Positions 1 through 8,640 of a stretch of 64,000 nt of DNA are shown here, piece after piece (position 1 is the stretch's first letter; every line of letters begins with the position of its first letter). This stretch comes from Kitasatospora kifunensis (GTDB lineage: Bacteria; Actinomycetota; Actinomycetes; Streptomycetales; Streptomycetaceae), in NCBI RefSeq assembly GCF_014203855.1, contig NZ_JACHJV010000001.1, forward strand, positions 7,068,001 through 7,132,000. The letters run 5' to 3'. A program made the translations under genes and the position numbers. The notes beneath the pieces are model-generated. The model was not told where the DNA came from, searched no databases, and saw only the letters and a program-made list of their open reading frames with translations.

Positions 1-1
1 C

Positions 2-184
2 TTCCTGCCCTTCCTGGAACGCGCGCACGCCCGAGGTGCGTTGGTCCTGGTCGGCGACCCGGGGCGGGCGTACCTGCCGCGCGAACGCTTCACGGCCGTG
101 GCCGAGTACGAGGTGCCGGTGCTGGCCGACCTGGAGGACAGCGCGGTCAAGCGCACGACGGTGTGGCGGCTCTCGGAGAGCTGA
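2..184 (+). CDS. Class I SAM-dependent methyltransferase, C-terminal end (partial)
   Basis: The open frame enters from the left edge and gives 60 residues before TGA. The visible tail contains VLVGDPGRAYLPR and ends KRTTVWRLSES. This resembles the C-terminus of small actinobacterial methyltransferases of the nicotinamide N-methylase / protein-lysine methyltransferase type, where a GDP(G)R strand and a final TxVWRL strand close the Rossmann-like fold. The SAM-binding part and the start lie outside the window, so substrate and exact family are inferred. A GNAT gene follows 71 bp downstream on the same strand. Confidence 0.6.
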   Translation, partial: FLPFLERAHARGALVLVGDPGRAYLPRERFTAVAEYEVPVLADLEDSAVKRTTVWRLSES

Positions 185-255
185 GCCGCAGGTCCTGACT
201 GTCCGAGCGGTGGAATTCCCCGGGGCCCACGGGCGAGAGCTGGTAGGACGGTCGG

Positions 256-681
256 ATGAGCGACCTGACGATCCGTCCTGCCACCGCCCACGAGATCCCC
301 GCGCTGCTCGCCTTCTGGGCCCGCGCGGCCGAGGGCACCAGCATCAGCGACGACCCGGTCGGCGTGGCCCGGCTGATCGAGCGTGACCCCGAGGCCCTGA
401 TCGTCGCCGAGCGCGAGGGCGCGCTGGTCGGCACGGTGATCGCGGGCTGGGACGGCTGGCGCGCCAGCCTCTACCGGCTCGCGGTCGACCCGCACCAGCG
501 CCGCCAGGGCATCGGCGCCGCGCTGCTGGCGGCGGCCGAGCGGCGCTTCGAGGCGCTCGGTGGCCGCCGGGCGGACGCGATGGTGCTGGAGCGCAACGAG
601 CTGGGCCGGCTCACCTGGCAGGCGACCGGCTACCAGCGGGAGGACCAGTGGCGCCGCTGGGTCAAGCCGTTGGGCGCTTAG
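256..681 (+). CDS. GNAT family N-acetyltransferase
   Basis: A 141-residue protein, the usual size of a single-domain GNAT enzyme that transfers the acetyl group of acetyl-CoA to an amine. Motif A is clear: RLAVDPHQ leads into RRQGIGA (residues 82-88), the pyrophosphate-binding Q/R-x-x-G-x-G/A loop. A C-terminal LERNELGRLTWQATGYQRE matches motif B and the conserved aromatic region. The ATG is preceded by AGGA seven bases upstream. The substrate cannot be read from sequence. The gene stops just before a MITE-like inverted repeat. Confidence 0.85.
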   Translation: MSDLTIRPATAHEIPALLAFWARAAEGTSISDDPVGVARLIERDPEALIVAEREGALVGTVIAGWDGWRASLYRLAVDPHQRRQGIGAALLAAAERRFEALGGRRADAMVLERNELGRLTWQATGYQREDQWRRWVKPLGA

Positions 682-686
682 GGCTG

Positions 687-848
687 GTCGTCAAACCCCC
701 TTCTGCTCGGCGACGCCATGCACGCACTCTCGCCGCACCGGGCACAGGCCCAAGTACGTCCAGTACGAGGGCCCGCGCCCGGCACGCCGAGAGCACGCAC
801 CTGACGCCGCCAAGCCGCCCTGCGGGCGAACGAAGGGGGTTTGACGAC
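687..848. repeat. MITE-like nested inverted repeat, about 160 bp
   Basis: The ends are a perfect 17-bp inverted repeat (687-703 and 832-848, GTCGTCAAACCCCCTTC and its complement). Inside is a second imperfect 31-bp inverted repeat (727-757 and 763-793) around a 5-base loop. The element has no coding capacity. The architecture is that of a miniature inverted-repeat element or a large structured RNA hairpin. No target-site duplication was identified. Confidence 0.7.
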
Positions 849-852
849 AGGA

Positions 853-893
853 CCTGGGCCCTGTCCGGCAAGATCGGCCGGACGGGGCCCAGG
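853..893. terminator. Strong hairpin between convergent genes, shared with 62018-62056
   Basis: A 17-bp stem (853-869 with 877-893, one T.G pair) closes the loop AAGATCG. It lies between the plus-strand GNAT gene and a minus-strand gene ending at 909, so it can act as a bidirectional terminator. The inner stem and the whole loop recur exactly at 62018-62056, which makes it a dispersed repeat as well. Confidence 0.65.
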
Positions 894-908
894 AGCGAGC
901 GGCGGTGC

Positions 909-1520
909 TCAGGCCAGCGCGCGTACGAGCCGGTGCAGCCAGCGCTTGTAGGCCTCGCTGCCGTAGACCCGGGTGGGGACAAGAAAGGTGTGGGAGCCGA
1001 GGCTGCGGATCTCCTCGTCGATGACCGGCAGCAGGAGCAGCTGCAGTTCGAACGGCGCGGCCCGGTGCCCGAGCTCCGCTTCGACGGCGGCCACCACCGC
1101 CCCGTCCGGGTTGCGGTCGCCAGGGTCCGGTTGCGGCAGCGCCGCCCGCATGGCTTCTGAGGGCAGCTCCCGGAACTCCGGCCACCGCGCCGTGACCACG
1201 CGGCGCAGCTGCGGGTGGGCGGCCAGCTCGCTGAAATCGGGCGGACCGCCCGGTGGAGGCACGAACTCCTCGGGCGACTTGGGGCGCGGGGGCAGGTGGA
1301 TGTCCAGCGTCATGCGCCACCAGGCGAGCCAGCCCTCGGCCAGCGCCTCGCCCGCGCCGGGCACGGAGGGTGCCGGCAGCGGATCGATCCCCAGCGGACC
1401 GGGCACGAGGCCGCCGGCCGGGACGGGGATGCGCTCGGCGGCGCGCACCCACAGCGGTAACTCCAGCTGTGAGTTGCTCCTGATCGAGATGCTCCAGGAC
1501 TCCGACTCCGCGAACCTCAT
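909..1520 (-). CDS. Conserved hypothetical protein
   Basis: A 203-residue protein that I do not assign to a family. It begins MRFAESESWSISIRSNSQ, is rich in Pro, Leu and Trp, and has a charged C-terminal half ending in RVYGSEAYKRWLHRLVRAL. There is no signal peptide, membrane segment or recognisable catalytic motif. The ATG at 1520 was chosen because GGGGGGAG lies about eight bases upstream; longer readings in the same frame lack such a site. It is transcribed in the same direction as bioD, 35 bp downstream of it, so it may be the last gene of the biotin operon, but no biotin-related feature is visible. Confidence 0.7.
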   Translation of the reverse strand: MRFAESESWSISIRSNSQLELPLWVRAAERIPVPAGGLVPGPLGIDPLPAPSVPGAGEALAEGWLAWWRMTLDIHLPPRPKSPEEFVPPPGGPPDFSELAAHPQLRRVVTARWPEFRELPSEAMRAALPQPDPGDRNPDGAVVAAVEAELGHRAAPFELQLLLLPVIDEEIRSLGSHTFLVPTRVYGSEAYKRWLHRLVRALA

Positions 1521-1555
1521 CTGACCGCTCCCCCCGGTCGGCACCGCTCGCCATG

Positions 1556-2278
1556 CTACGCGTGCGCCGCCGCGAACGCCCCCGCATTCCAGTGCCCGCC
1601 GAGCTCGGGGGCCAGGCAGGCGGCCGCCAACTCGGTGAACCCCGCCGCCGCCGTCGCGCCCGTCGGCAGTGCGCCGAGCAGCGGGGCGCCGGCGGCGATC
1701 GGCAGGTCGGCGAGGTTGCAGCGGGTGGCCAGATCCGGCTCGCTGGGCCAACTGCCCACCACCACACCGATGGTGGCCAGCTTGCGGGCCCGCAGTGCCT
1801 CGGCGGTCAGGGTGGTGGTGTTGAGCGTACCCAGGCCGGGCGCCGCCACCAGGAGCAGCTCGGCACCGTCCACGGCCTGCGCCAGGTCGGCCAGGGTCAG
1901 GCCGTCGGCGTCGTAGCGGACCAGCAGGCCGCCGGCCCCCTCGACCAGCACGAGGTCATGGGAGGCGGTCAACTCCTCCACTGCCGCGAGGAACTGAGGA
2001 ACCGTCACGAACGGCATCCCGGCTCGGAGCGCGGCCCGCTCCGGGGAGAGCGGCTCGGGGTAGCGGACCAGTTCGCGGGTGGTCAGCGGGGCGCCGGTGC
2101 CGACCAGGCGCACCACCTCCTGCGCGTCCCCGGGCTCGTTGGGCGCCACGCCGGTCTGACCGGGCTTGAGCACCGCGGTGCGCAGCCCCGCGCGCACCGC
2201 GAGGGCGGCCACCGCCGCCGTCACCGCGGTCTTGCCGACCTCGGTGCCCGTCCCGGTCACGAACAGCACCCGACTCAC
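1556..2278 (-). CDS. bioD: Dethiobiotin synthetase BioD
   Basis: BioD closes the ureido ring of dethiobiotin from 7,8-diaminopelargonate, CO2 and ATP, the penultimate step of biotin synthesis. The 240-residue cytosolic protein opens with the P-loop GTGTEVGKT (residues 9-17) and has the VEGAGGLLVRYD segment typical of the family. The start is GTG with GAGGTGG upstream. It lies 52 bp downstream of bioA on the same strand, completing the order bioB-bioA-bioD. Size and motifs fit the family, so confidence is high. Confidence 0.95.
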   Translation of the reverse strand: MSRVLFVTGTGTEVGKTAVTAAVAALAVRAGLRTAVLKPGQTGVAPNEPGDAQEVVRLVGTGAPLTTRELVRYPEPLSPERAALRAGMPFVTVPQFLAAVEELTASHDLVLVEGAGGLLVRYDADGLTLADLAQAVDGAELLLVAAPGLGTLNTTTLTAEALRARKLATIGVVVGSWPSEPDLATRCNLADLPIAAGAPLLGALPTGATAAAGFTELAAACLAPELGGHWNAGAFAAAHA

Positions 2279-2330
2279 TGACCCACCTCGCTCATCCGTC
2301 GTGCATTCCCTCGCCGGTTGCCGTGCCGGC

Positions 2331-3626
2331 TCATCCCGCCACCGCCGCCGCGCGCACCGCCGCGCCGATCCGGGCGAGGTCGTCGTCGTCCGTGACGTAC
2401 GGCGGCATGGTGTAGATCAGGTCGCGGAAGGGGCGCAGCCACACGCCCTCGCGGGCGGCCGCCTCGGTGGCCGCCCGGACGTCGACCGGGTGGTCGAGCT
2501 GGACCACGCCGATCGCCCCGAGTACCCGCACGTCCGCGACGCCGGGCCTCCCGGCGAGCTCCGTCAGGCCCTCGTGCAGGCCGGACTCGATCCGCTTGAC
2601 CTCGGTGTGCCAGTCCTGCGCGAGCAGCAGGCCGATCGAGGCGTTGGCCACGGCTGCCGCCAGCGGGTTGCCCATGAAGGTCGGCCCGTGGGCGAGCACC
2701 GGCACCTCACCCCGGCTGATCCCGTCGGCCACCCTGCTGGTGCACAGGGTGGCGGCCATGGTCAGGTAGCCGCCGGTCATCGCCTTCCCCAGGCACATCA
2801 CGTCGGGGCTGATGCCCGCGTGGTCGGCGGCGAACAGCGCGCCGCTGCGCCCGAAGCCGGTGGCGATCTCGTCGAAGACGAGCAACACGTCGTGCCGGTC
2901 GCACAGTTCGCGCAGCAGTCGCAGATAGCCGGGGGAGTGGAAGCGCATGCCACCGGCGCCCTGCACGACCGGCTCCACGATCACGGCGGCCAGCTCGGCG
3001 GCGTTGCGCTCGATCAGCTCGGCCAGTTCGGCCGCGTAGGCGGGGTCGACCTCGGCGTCGAAGCCGGCCGGCGGCTCGGCGGCGAAGAGCTGGCGCGGCA
3101 GCACGCCGCCCCACAGCTGGTGCATCCCGCCCTCGGGGTCGCAGACCGACATCGGGTGGAAGGTGTCACCGTGGTAGCCGCCGCGCCAGGTGAGCAGGCG
3201 CCGCTTGGCCGGCGCTCCGATCGACTGCCAGTACTGCAGGCACATCTTCATCGCGACCTCGACCGCGACCGAGCCGGAGTCGGCCAGGAAGACGTGCTGA
3301 AGCGGCTCGGGGGTGATCTCCACCAGCGTGGCGGCCAGCTTGACGGCGGGCTCGTGGGTGAGCCCGCCGAACATCACATGACTCATCCGGCCCAGCTGGT
3401 CGGTGATCGCCTCGTTGAGCACGGGGTGGTTGTAGCCGTGCACCGCCGCCCACCAGGAGGACATCCCGTCGACCAACTCGCGGTGTCCGCCCGCTGGTTC
3501 GGCCAGCCGCAGGCGCACGCCCGCGGCCGACTCCACCAGGTAGGGCAACTGGGTGCCGGGCATTGGTCCGTACGGGTGCCAGACGTGCGCCCGGTCGAGG
3601 GCGAGCAGGTGTTGAGTGTCCGTCAT
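2331..3626 (-). CDS. bioA: Adenosylmethionine-8-amino-7-oxononanoate aminotransferase BioA
   Basis: A PLP-dependent class III aminotransferase that makes 7,8-diaminopelargonate from 8-amino-7-oxononanoate, normally with SAM as amino donor. The 431-residue protein has WHPYGPM near the N-terminus, SSWWAAVHGY around residue 60, the cofactor Asp in DEIATGFGR (D252) and the Schiff-base Lys in LGKAMTGGY (K281). These features distinguish BioA from related omega-transaminases. The ATG at 3626 has GAGG upstream. It starts 8 bp after the bioB stop, implying tight co-transcription. The same frame runs far upstream inside bioB, but that extension is a shadow. Confidence 0.95.
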   Translation of the reverse strand: MTDTQHLLALDRAHVWHPYGPMPGTQLPYLVESAAGVRLRLAEPAGGHRELVDGMSSWWAAVHGYNHPVLNEAITDQLGRMSHVMFGGLTHEPAVKLAATLVEITPEPLQHVFLADSGSVAVEVAMKMCLQYWQSIGAPAKRRLLTWRGGYHGDTFHPMSVCDPEGGMHQLWGGVLPRQLFAAEPPAGFDAEVDPAYAAELAELIERNAAELAAVIVEPVVQGAGGMRFHSPGYLRLLRELCDRHDVLLVFDEIATGFGRSGALFAADHAGISPDVMCLGKAMTGGYLTMAATLCTSRVADGISRGEVPVLAHGPTFMGNPLAAAVANASIGLLLAQDWHTEVKRIESGLHEGLTELAGRPGVADVRVLGAIGVVQLDHPVDVRAATEAAAREGVWLRPFRDLIYTMPPYVTDDDDLARIGAAVRAAAVAG

Positions 3627-3634
3627 GGCAGGCC

Positions 3635-4912
3635 TCAGGCGTTCGGGGCGAGCTCGGTGCCGGCGCCGCGCAGTCGTACCCGCACCAGGTCGGAGCGGAG
3701 CTCGTTCCCGGTCTCGTCCTCGGTGGCGCTCTTGCCGGCGCTCGCCGTGCTGGGCGCGCTCTCCCCGCACGGCCCGCAGCCGCCGCCCGCCGCGTGGCTG
3801 CCGCACCCACCGCCGCTCGCCTCGCCGCACCCACCGCCGCTCGCCTCGCCGTGGCCGCCGCAGCCGCCCGCCGCCGCGCCGCAGCCGCCGGCCTGCTCGG
3901 CCAGGTCGGCCCGGTGGCGGGGCAGCGTCTGCTCGCCCTGGCCCTCGACCTCGAAGCCCGAGTCCTTGATCATGTCGAGGTCGGCCTGGCCGGCCTGGCC
4001 CTCGCTGGTCAGGTAGTCGCCCAGGAAGATCGAGTTGGCGATGTGCAGGCCCAGCGGCTGCAGGGTGCGCAGGTGCAGCTCGCGCCCACCGGCGATCCGC
4101 ACCTCGACGTCCGGGTGGACGAAGCGGACCATCGCCAGGATCCGCAGGCAGTGCTGCGGGGTGAGGTGCCACTCCTTGGCCAGCGGGGTGCCCTCGAACG
4201 GGATCAGGAAGTTGACCGGCACCGAGTCCGAGCCCAGCTCACGCAGCGCGAAGACCACGTCCACCAGGTCCTCGGGGCGCTCGCCCATGCCCGCGATCAG
4301 GCCGGAGCAGGCCGACAGGCCGGCGCCGTGCGCCTTCTGCACGGTGTCCACCCGGTCCTCGTAGGTGTGGGTGGTGGTGATGTCGCCGTAGGTGCCCTCG
4401 GAGGTGTTCAGGTTGTGGTTGTAGGCGTCGACGCCCGCCGCCCGCAGCCGCTCGGCCTGGTTGTCGGAGAGCAGGCCCAGGCAGGCGCAGATCTCGACGG
4501 CCGGCTCCTGCTCCTTGATCGCCGCGATGGTGCTGGTGACCCGGTCGATGTCGCGGTCCGTCGGGCCGCGCCCGCTGGCCACCAGGCAGACCCGCTTGGC
4601 GCCGCCCTGGACCCCGGCGGTGGCCGCTTCGGCGGCCTGATCCGGCTTCAGCCAGGTGTACTTGAGGATGCCCGTGTCGGCGCCGAGACGCTGCGAACAG
4701 TACGAGCAGTCCTCGGGGCACAGGCCGCTCTTCAGGTTGACCAGGTAGTTGAGCTTGACCCGGCGGCCGAACCACTGCCGGCGCACCCGCCCGGCGGCCG
4801 CGACCACGTCCAGCAGTTGGTCGTCGGTGGTGGCCAGGACGGCCAGTGCCTCCTCCCGGGTGGGGAGCTCGCGGTTCAGGCCTTTGGCGATGAGGGTGTC
4901 GAGCAGATCCAT
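3635..4912 (-). CDS. bioB: Biotin synthase BioB with Cys/Gly-rich C-terminal tail
   Basis: A radical-SAM enzyme that inserts sulfur into dethiobiotin. The 4Fe-4S motif CPEDCSYC supplies C65, C69 and C72. Likely ligands of the auxiliary 2Fe-2S cluster are C109, C142, C202 and R272 by comparison with E. coli BioB. The catalytic core ends near residue 330 with EGQGEQTLPRH. A tail to residue 425 then carries six cysteines (344, 351, 362, 370, 379, 382) and two histidines in Gly/Ala repeats, followed by an acidic stretch. The total of 425 residues exceeds the usual 320-350. First gene of the bioB-bioA-bioD operon; ATG at 4912. Confidence 0.95.
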   Translation of the reverse strand: MDLLDTLIAKGLNRELPTREEALAVLATTDDQLLDVVAAAGRVRRQWFGRRVKLNYLVNLKSGLCPEDCSYCSQRLGADTGILKYTWLKPDQAAEAATAGVQGGAKRVCLVASGRGPTDRDIDRVTSTIAAIKEQEPAVEICACLGLLSDNQAERLRAAGVDAYNHNLNTSEGTYGDITTTHTYEDRVDTVQKAHGAGLSACSGLIAGMGERPEDLVDVVFALRELGSDSVPVNFLIPFEGTPLAKEWHLTPQHCLRILAMVRFVHPDVEVRIAGGRELHLRTLQPLGLHIANSIFLGDYLTSEGQAGQADLDMIKDSGFEVEGQGEQTLPRHRADLAEQAGGCGAAAGGCGGHGEASGGGCGEASGGGCGSHAAGGGCGPCGESAPSTASAGKSATEDETGNELRSDLVRVRLRGAGTELAPNA

Positions 4913-5230
4913 GGAGCTGATCCTGCCCGGAGCACCTTGAGCGGCGCCATACCGAATCGACCAGAAGATCGCCGTGCGGGTGTGCGAGTTGTCACAGTGG
5001 CGCCCCGCGGGTTGGTTCGTCTGCGATCGCCCCTTTGTGGCCTGCGCGGATCAGCGCACGGCAGGGCGCCCGGGGAGCGGCCGCCAGGCCCGCGGCGGCG
5101 CGCGCGGCGGCGCCCGTCGCTCACACCCGCTCTCGGCCGACCCCGCGCACCGTCAGCTCCGGCTGTTCCGTGCGGTTCTGACGGATCCCCGCTGACCTGC
5201 ACGGCTGAGCCGCTGCTTAGAATCTGCGCC
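4913..5230. promoter_or_regulatory. Divergent intergenic region, bioB / secreted protein
   Basis: This 318-bp gap should hold the bioB promoter (minus strand) and the promoter of the plus-strand gene at 5231. The plus-strand side has TAGAAT at 5218-5223, seven bases before the ATG and without a Shine-Dalgarno sequence, which suggests a leaderless transcript. I saw no recognisable biotin-regulator operator and no open frame with convincing coding character. Confidence 0.4.
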
Positions 5231-6058
5231 ATGACCACGCAGGGGGACTCCCACCCGATACCCGCCGATCCCGCTGACCCCTCGATGCGGGTCAGAACCG
5301 GCGCGCGCGGCGGTGCCAGGCGGCTGCTGCTCGGGTCCGTCACGGTGGTCGCGCTCGGTGCCGCCGGCTGGGTGGTCTCCAGCCCGCACCCCGGCGACTG
5401 GCTGCCGGGCCTGGGCCCGAGCAGCAAGGACGTCCAGTCCCCGTCGGTGATCGGCAGCCCGCTGCCGACCTCGCAGGCCAACCCCAACCCCTTCGACGTG
5501 AAGCGCCTCTTCCCGGCGACCCGGCCGATCGACCTGGAGAACTACAAGGGCAAGCTCGCCGCGGCCCAGCAGGGGCCCGAGTGCGTGCAGGCCTTGCAGG
5601 ACACGGCACGGGCCCTGCTGCCGAGCGGAGCCTGCCAGGGCTATCTGGCGGTTGAGTTCAGCCGTCAGGACGGCAAGGTGGTGACCAGCGCGACGGTGCT
5701 GCGGTTCGCCAGTGACCAGGACAGCGCCAAGGTGGCGCAGCTGATGCGGGGTCAGGGCACGGTGGTCAGGTGGGTGCAGGCGGACGGCAACTTCGCCACC
5801 GATCCCTCGACCCCCGCGGCGCCGACCGGGCCCGCCTCGCCGCCGGCCACCGGGCCCTCGCCCACGCCCGCGCCGACCGGGCCCGCCGCCAAGGCCGACC
5901 AGCCGCCCCGGGTGGAGGCGGTGCGGCACTACGTCACCGTGACCAGCTCCCGGTTCCAGGACGGGCACAGCGCCGCCACCCCCCAGGACCAGCAGGACCT
6001 CGACCAGGCCACCCGCGCCGTCTCCTACACGGTGGGCGCGGCCTTCATCTGGAGCTGA
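5231..6058 (+). CDS. Membrane-anchored extracytoplasmic protein, unknown function
   Basis: A 275-residue protein. A positively charged N-terminus (about residues 20-32) is followed by one hydrophobic segment, LLLGSVTVVALGAAGWVV, so a signal anchor and outside location are likely. After it come a Ser/Pro linker, a folded region of about 100 residues with two cysteines (GPECVQAL and GACQGYLAVEF) that could form a disulfide, and a Pro/Thr/Ala-rich stretch before a short C-terminal strand. No family was recognised. The ATG lacks a ribosome site but has TAGAAT seven bases upstream; ATG 5287 is an alternative start. Confidence 0.7.
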   Translation: MTTQGDSHPIPADPADPSMRVRTGARGGARRLLLGSVTVVALGAAGWVVSSPHPGDWLPGLGPSSKDVQSPSVIGSPLPTSQANPNPFDVKRLFPATRPIDLENYKGKLAAAQQGPECVQALQDTARALLPSGACQGYLAVEFSRQDGKVVTSATVLRFASDQDSAKVAQLMRGQGTVVRWVQADGNFATDPSTPAAPTGPASPPATGPSPTPAPTGPAAKADQPPRVEAVRHYVTVTSSRFQDGHSAATPQDQQDLDQATRAVSYTVGAAFIWS

Positions 6059-6076
6059 GACCCGTCCGGGCATGAC

Positions 6077-6107
6077 AGCGGGGGCTGACAGATCGTCAGC
6101 CCCCGCT
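6077..6107. terminator. Bidirectional terminator hairpin
   Basis: A perfect 13-bp stem (6077-6089 with 6095-6107) closes a 5-base loop. It lies between the plus-strand gene ending at 6058 and the minus-strand helicase gene ending at 6127, as expected for a shared terminator of convergent genes. Confidence 0.8.
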
Positions 6108-6126
6108 GCCGGTGGGCGAGGTGGGA

Positions 6127-8640
6127 TCAGCCCAGCCGGTTGACCGCGGTGACGCGCAGCACGGCCCGCCCCTCGGCATCCGAGCCGTGCAGGTCGACCG
6201 CCGCGCTGATCCCCCAGTCGTGGTCGCCCGCCGGGTCGTCGAAGATCTGGCGCACCCGCCAGCTGCCGTCCGCCTCGTCCTCCTCGATCAGCAGCATCCT
6301 GGGGCCGCGCGCGTCCGGGCCGGTGCCCAGGTCGTCGTGCTCTTCGTAGTAGGCGTCCATCGCGTCCGCCCAGCGGTCCGCGTCCCAGCCGTCCTCACCG
6401 TCCAACTCGCCGAGCTCCCGGTAGTGTTCGAGCGCGCACAGCTCCACCCGGCGGAACATCTCGTTGCGCACCAGCACCCGGAAGGCGCGCGCGTTGGCGG
6501 TGACCGGCAGCGGCCGGCTCTCCACCTCGCGCTCGTCCTCGTCCTCCTCGCTCGGGTTGGCGAGCTGCTCCCACTCGTCCAGCAGGCTGGAGTCGACCTG
6601 GCGGACCAGCTCGCCCAGCCAGGCGATCACGTCCTTGAGCGCCTCGGTCTTGCTGTCCTCGGGGACGGTCTGCTCCAACGCCTTGTAGGCGCCGGCCAGG
6701 TAGCGCAGCACGATGCCCTCGGTGCGGGCCAGGTCGTAGTGGCCGACGTAGTCGACGAAGGTCATGGCGCGTTCGAACAGGTCGCGGACCACCGACTTGG
6801 GCTGCAGCTGGTAGTCGCCGATCCACGGGTGGGCCCGCCGGTACACCTCGTAGGCGTGGTCCAGCAGCTCCTCCAGCGGCTTGGGATAGGTCACCTCCTG
6901 CAGGCGCTCCATCCGCTCCTCGTACTCGATCCCGTCCCGCTTCATCTCCCCGATCGCCTCGCCGCGCGCCTTGTTCTGCTGCGCGGCCAGGATCTGACGG
7001 GGGTCGTCCAGGGTCGCCTCGACCACCGAGACCACGTCCATCGCGTAGCTGGGCGACTCGGTGTCGAGCAGCTCGAAGGCGGCCAGCGCGAAGGTGGACA
7101 GCGGTTGGTTGAGCGCGAAGTTCTCCTGCAGGTCGACCGTCAGGCGCACGATCCGGCCCTCGGCGTCCGGCTCGGCCAGGCGCTCCACCACGCCGCCGGC
7201 CAGCAGCGAACGGTAGATGGCGATCGCCGAGCGGATGTGCCGGCGCTGGGCGCCGCGCTCCTCGTGGTTGTCGGTGAGCAGCTTGCGCATCGCCTCGAAG
7301 GCGTTGCCGGGGCGGCCGATCACCGCGAGCAGCATCGCGTGGCTGACCCGGAAGCGGGAGACCAGCGGCTCGGGCTCGGCGGCGATCAGGCGTTCGAAGG
7401 TCTCCTCGGTCCAGCCGACGAAACCTTCCGGCGCCTTCTTGCGCACCACCTTGCGCTTCTTCTTCGGGTCGTCGCCGGCCTTGGCGAGCGCCTTGTCGTT
7501 CTCCACCACGTGCTCGGGGGCCTGCGCGACCACCTGGCCCACCGTGTCGAAGCCGGCCCGTCCGGCCCGTCCGGCGATCTGGTGGAACTCGCGGGCCCGC
7601 AGCACCCGCACCTTGACCCCGTCGTACTTGGACAGCGCGGTGAACAGCACCGTGCGGATCGGCACGTTGACGCCCACGCCCAGCGTGTCGGTGCCGCAGA
7701 TCACCTTCAACAGGCCTGCCTGGGCCAGGCGTTCGACCAGGCGGCGGTACTTGGGCAGCATCCCCGCGTGGTGCACGCCGATGCCGTGCCGCACGAAGCG
7801 CGACAGGTTGCGGCCGAACTTGGTGGTGAAGCGGAAGTTGCCGATCAGCGCGGCGATCGCGTCCTTCTCCGCCTTCGAGCACATGTTGATGCTCATCAGC
7901 GACTGGGCCCGCTCCACCGCCTCCTTCTGGGTGAAGTGCACGACGTAGACCGGGGCCTGACCGGTCGTCAGCAACTCCTCCAGGGTGTCGTGCAGGGTGG
8001 TGCGCTTGTACTCGTAGAAGAGCGGCACCGGACGGGTGGCCGAGCGCACCACGGTGGTCGAGCGCCTGGTGCGCCGGGTCAGGTCCTCCTCGAAGCGACG
8101 CACGTCGCCCAGGGTCGCCGACATCAGCAGGAACTGCACCTGCGGCAGCTCCAGGATCGGGATCTGCCAGGCCCAGCCGCGGTCCGGTTCGGCGTAGAAG
8201 TGGAACTCGTCCATCACCACCTGGCCGATGTCGGCCCGGTCGCCGTCGCGCAGCGCGATGTTCGCCAGCACCTCGGCGGTGCAGCAGATGATCGGCGCGG
8301 TCGGGTTCACGCTCGCGTCGCCGGTCATCATGCCGACCTGCTCGGTGCCGAAGATCTTGCACAGGTCGAAGAACTTCTCCGACACCAGCGCCTTGATCGG
8401 GGCGGTGTAGAAGGTCCGCTTGCCCTCCGCCAGCGCCGCGAAGTGCGCGCCGGCCGCCACCAGGGACTTGCCCGACCCGGTGGGGGTCGCCAGGATCACG
8501 TTCGCGCCGGTGAACAGCTCGATCAGCGCGTCCTCCTGAGCGGGGTAGAGCGTGATGCCCCGCTCCTCGGCCCACGCGGCGAAGGTGGTGTACAGCGCGT
8601 CGGCGTCGGCTGGCTTGGGCATCAGATCAAGGAGGGTCAC
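6127..8640 (-). CDS. Ski2-like DExH RNA helicase with C-terminal DUF3516-type region
   Basis: An 837-residue superfamily 2 helicase expected to unwind RNA using ATP in the cytosol. The Walker A motif is TPTGSGKS (residues 52-59), motif II is DEFH (144-147), motif III is MSATLGD, and motif VI is QIAGRAGRAG. The second RecA domain contains VGVNVPIRTVLF and a Lys-rich insert (KKKRKVVRKKAPEG). The long C-terminal half matches the layout of the actinobacterial helicase/DUF3516 family. The start is GTG at 8640; ATG 8622 is possible but has no ribosome site. The gene separates bioBAD from bioF. Biological role not predictable beyond RNA remodelling. Confidence 0.88.
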   Translation of the reverse strand: MTLLDLMPKPADADALYTTFAAWAEERGITLYPAQEDALIELFTGANVILATPTGSGKSLVAAGAHFAALAEGKRTFYTAPIKALVSEKFFDLCKIFGTEQVGMMTGDASVNPTAPIICCTAEVLANIALRDGDRADIGQVVMDEFHFYAEPDRGWAWQIPILELPQVQFLLMSATLGDVRRFEEDLTRRTRRSTTVVRSATRPVPLFYEYKRTTLHDTLEELLTTGQAPVYVVHFTQKEAVERAQSLMSINMCSKAEKDAIAALIGNFRFTTKFGRNLSRFVRHGIGVHHAGMLPKYRRLVERLAQAGLLKVICGTDTLGVGVNVPIRTVLFTALSKYDGVKVRVLRAREFHQIAGRAGRAGFDTVGQVVAQAPEHVVENDKALAKAGDDPKKKRKVVRKKAPEGFVGWTEETFERLIAAEPEPLVSRFRVSHAMLLAVIGRPGNAFEAMRKLLTDNHEERGAQRRHIRSAIAIYRSLLAGGVVERLAEPDAEGRIVRLTVDLQENFALNQPLSTFALAAFELLDTESPSYAMDVVSVVEATLDDPRQILAAQQNKARGEAIGEMKRDGIEYEERMERLQEVTYPKPLEELLDHAYEVYRRAHPWIGDYQLQPKSVVRDLFERAMTFVDYVGHYDLARTEGIVLRYLAGAYKALEQTVPEDSKTEALKDVIAWLGELVRQVDSSLLDEWEQLANPSEEDEDEREVESRPLPVTANARAFRVLVRNEMFRRVELCALEHYRELGELDGEDGWDADRWADAMDAYYEEHDDLGTGPDARGPRMLLIEEDEADGSWRVRQIFDDPAGDHDWGISAAVDLHGSDAEGRAVLRVTAVNRLG

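Noticed and set aside
2166..4016. 616-codon open frame on the plus strand
   Set aside because: It is antisense to bioD and bioA, is made of low-complexity Arg/Gly/Ala/His sequence and shows no family motifs; a GC-skew shadow frame.
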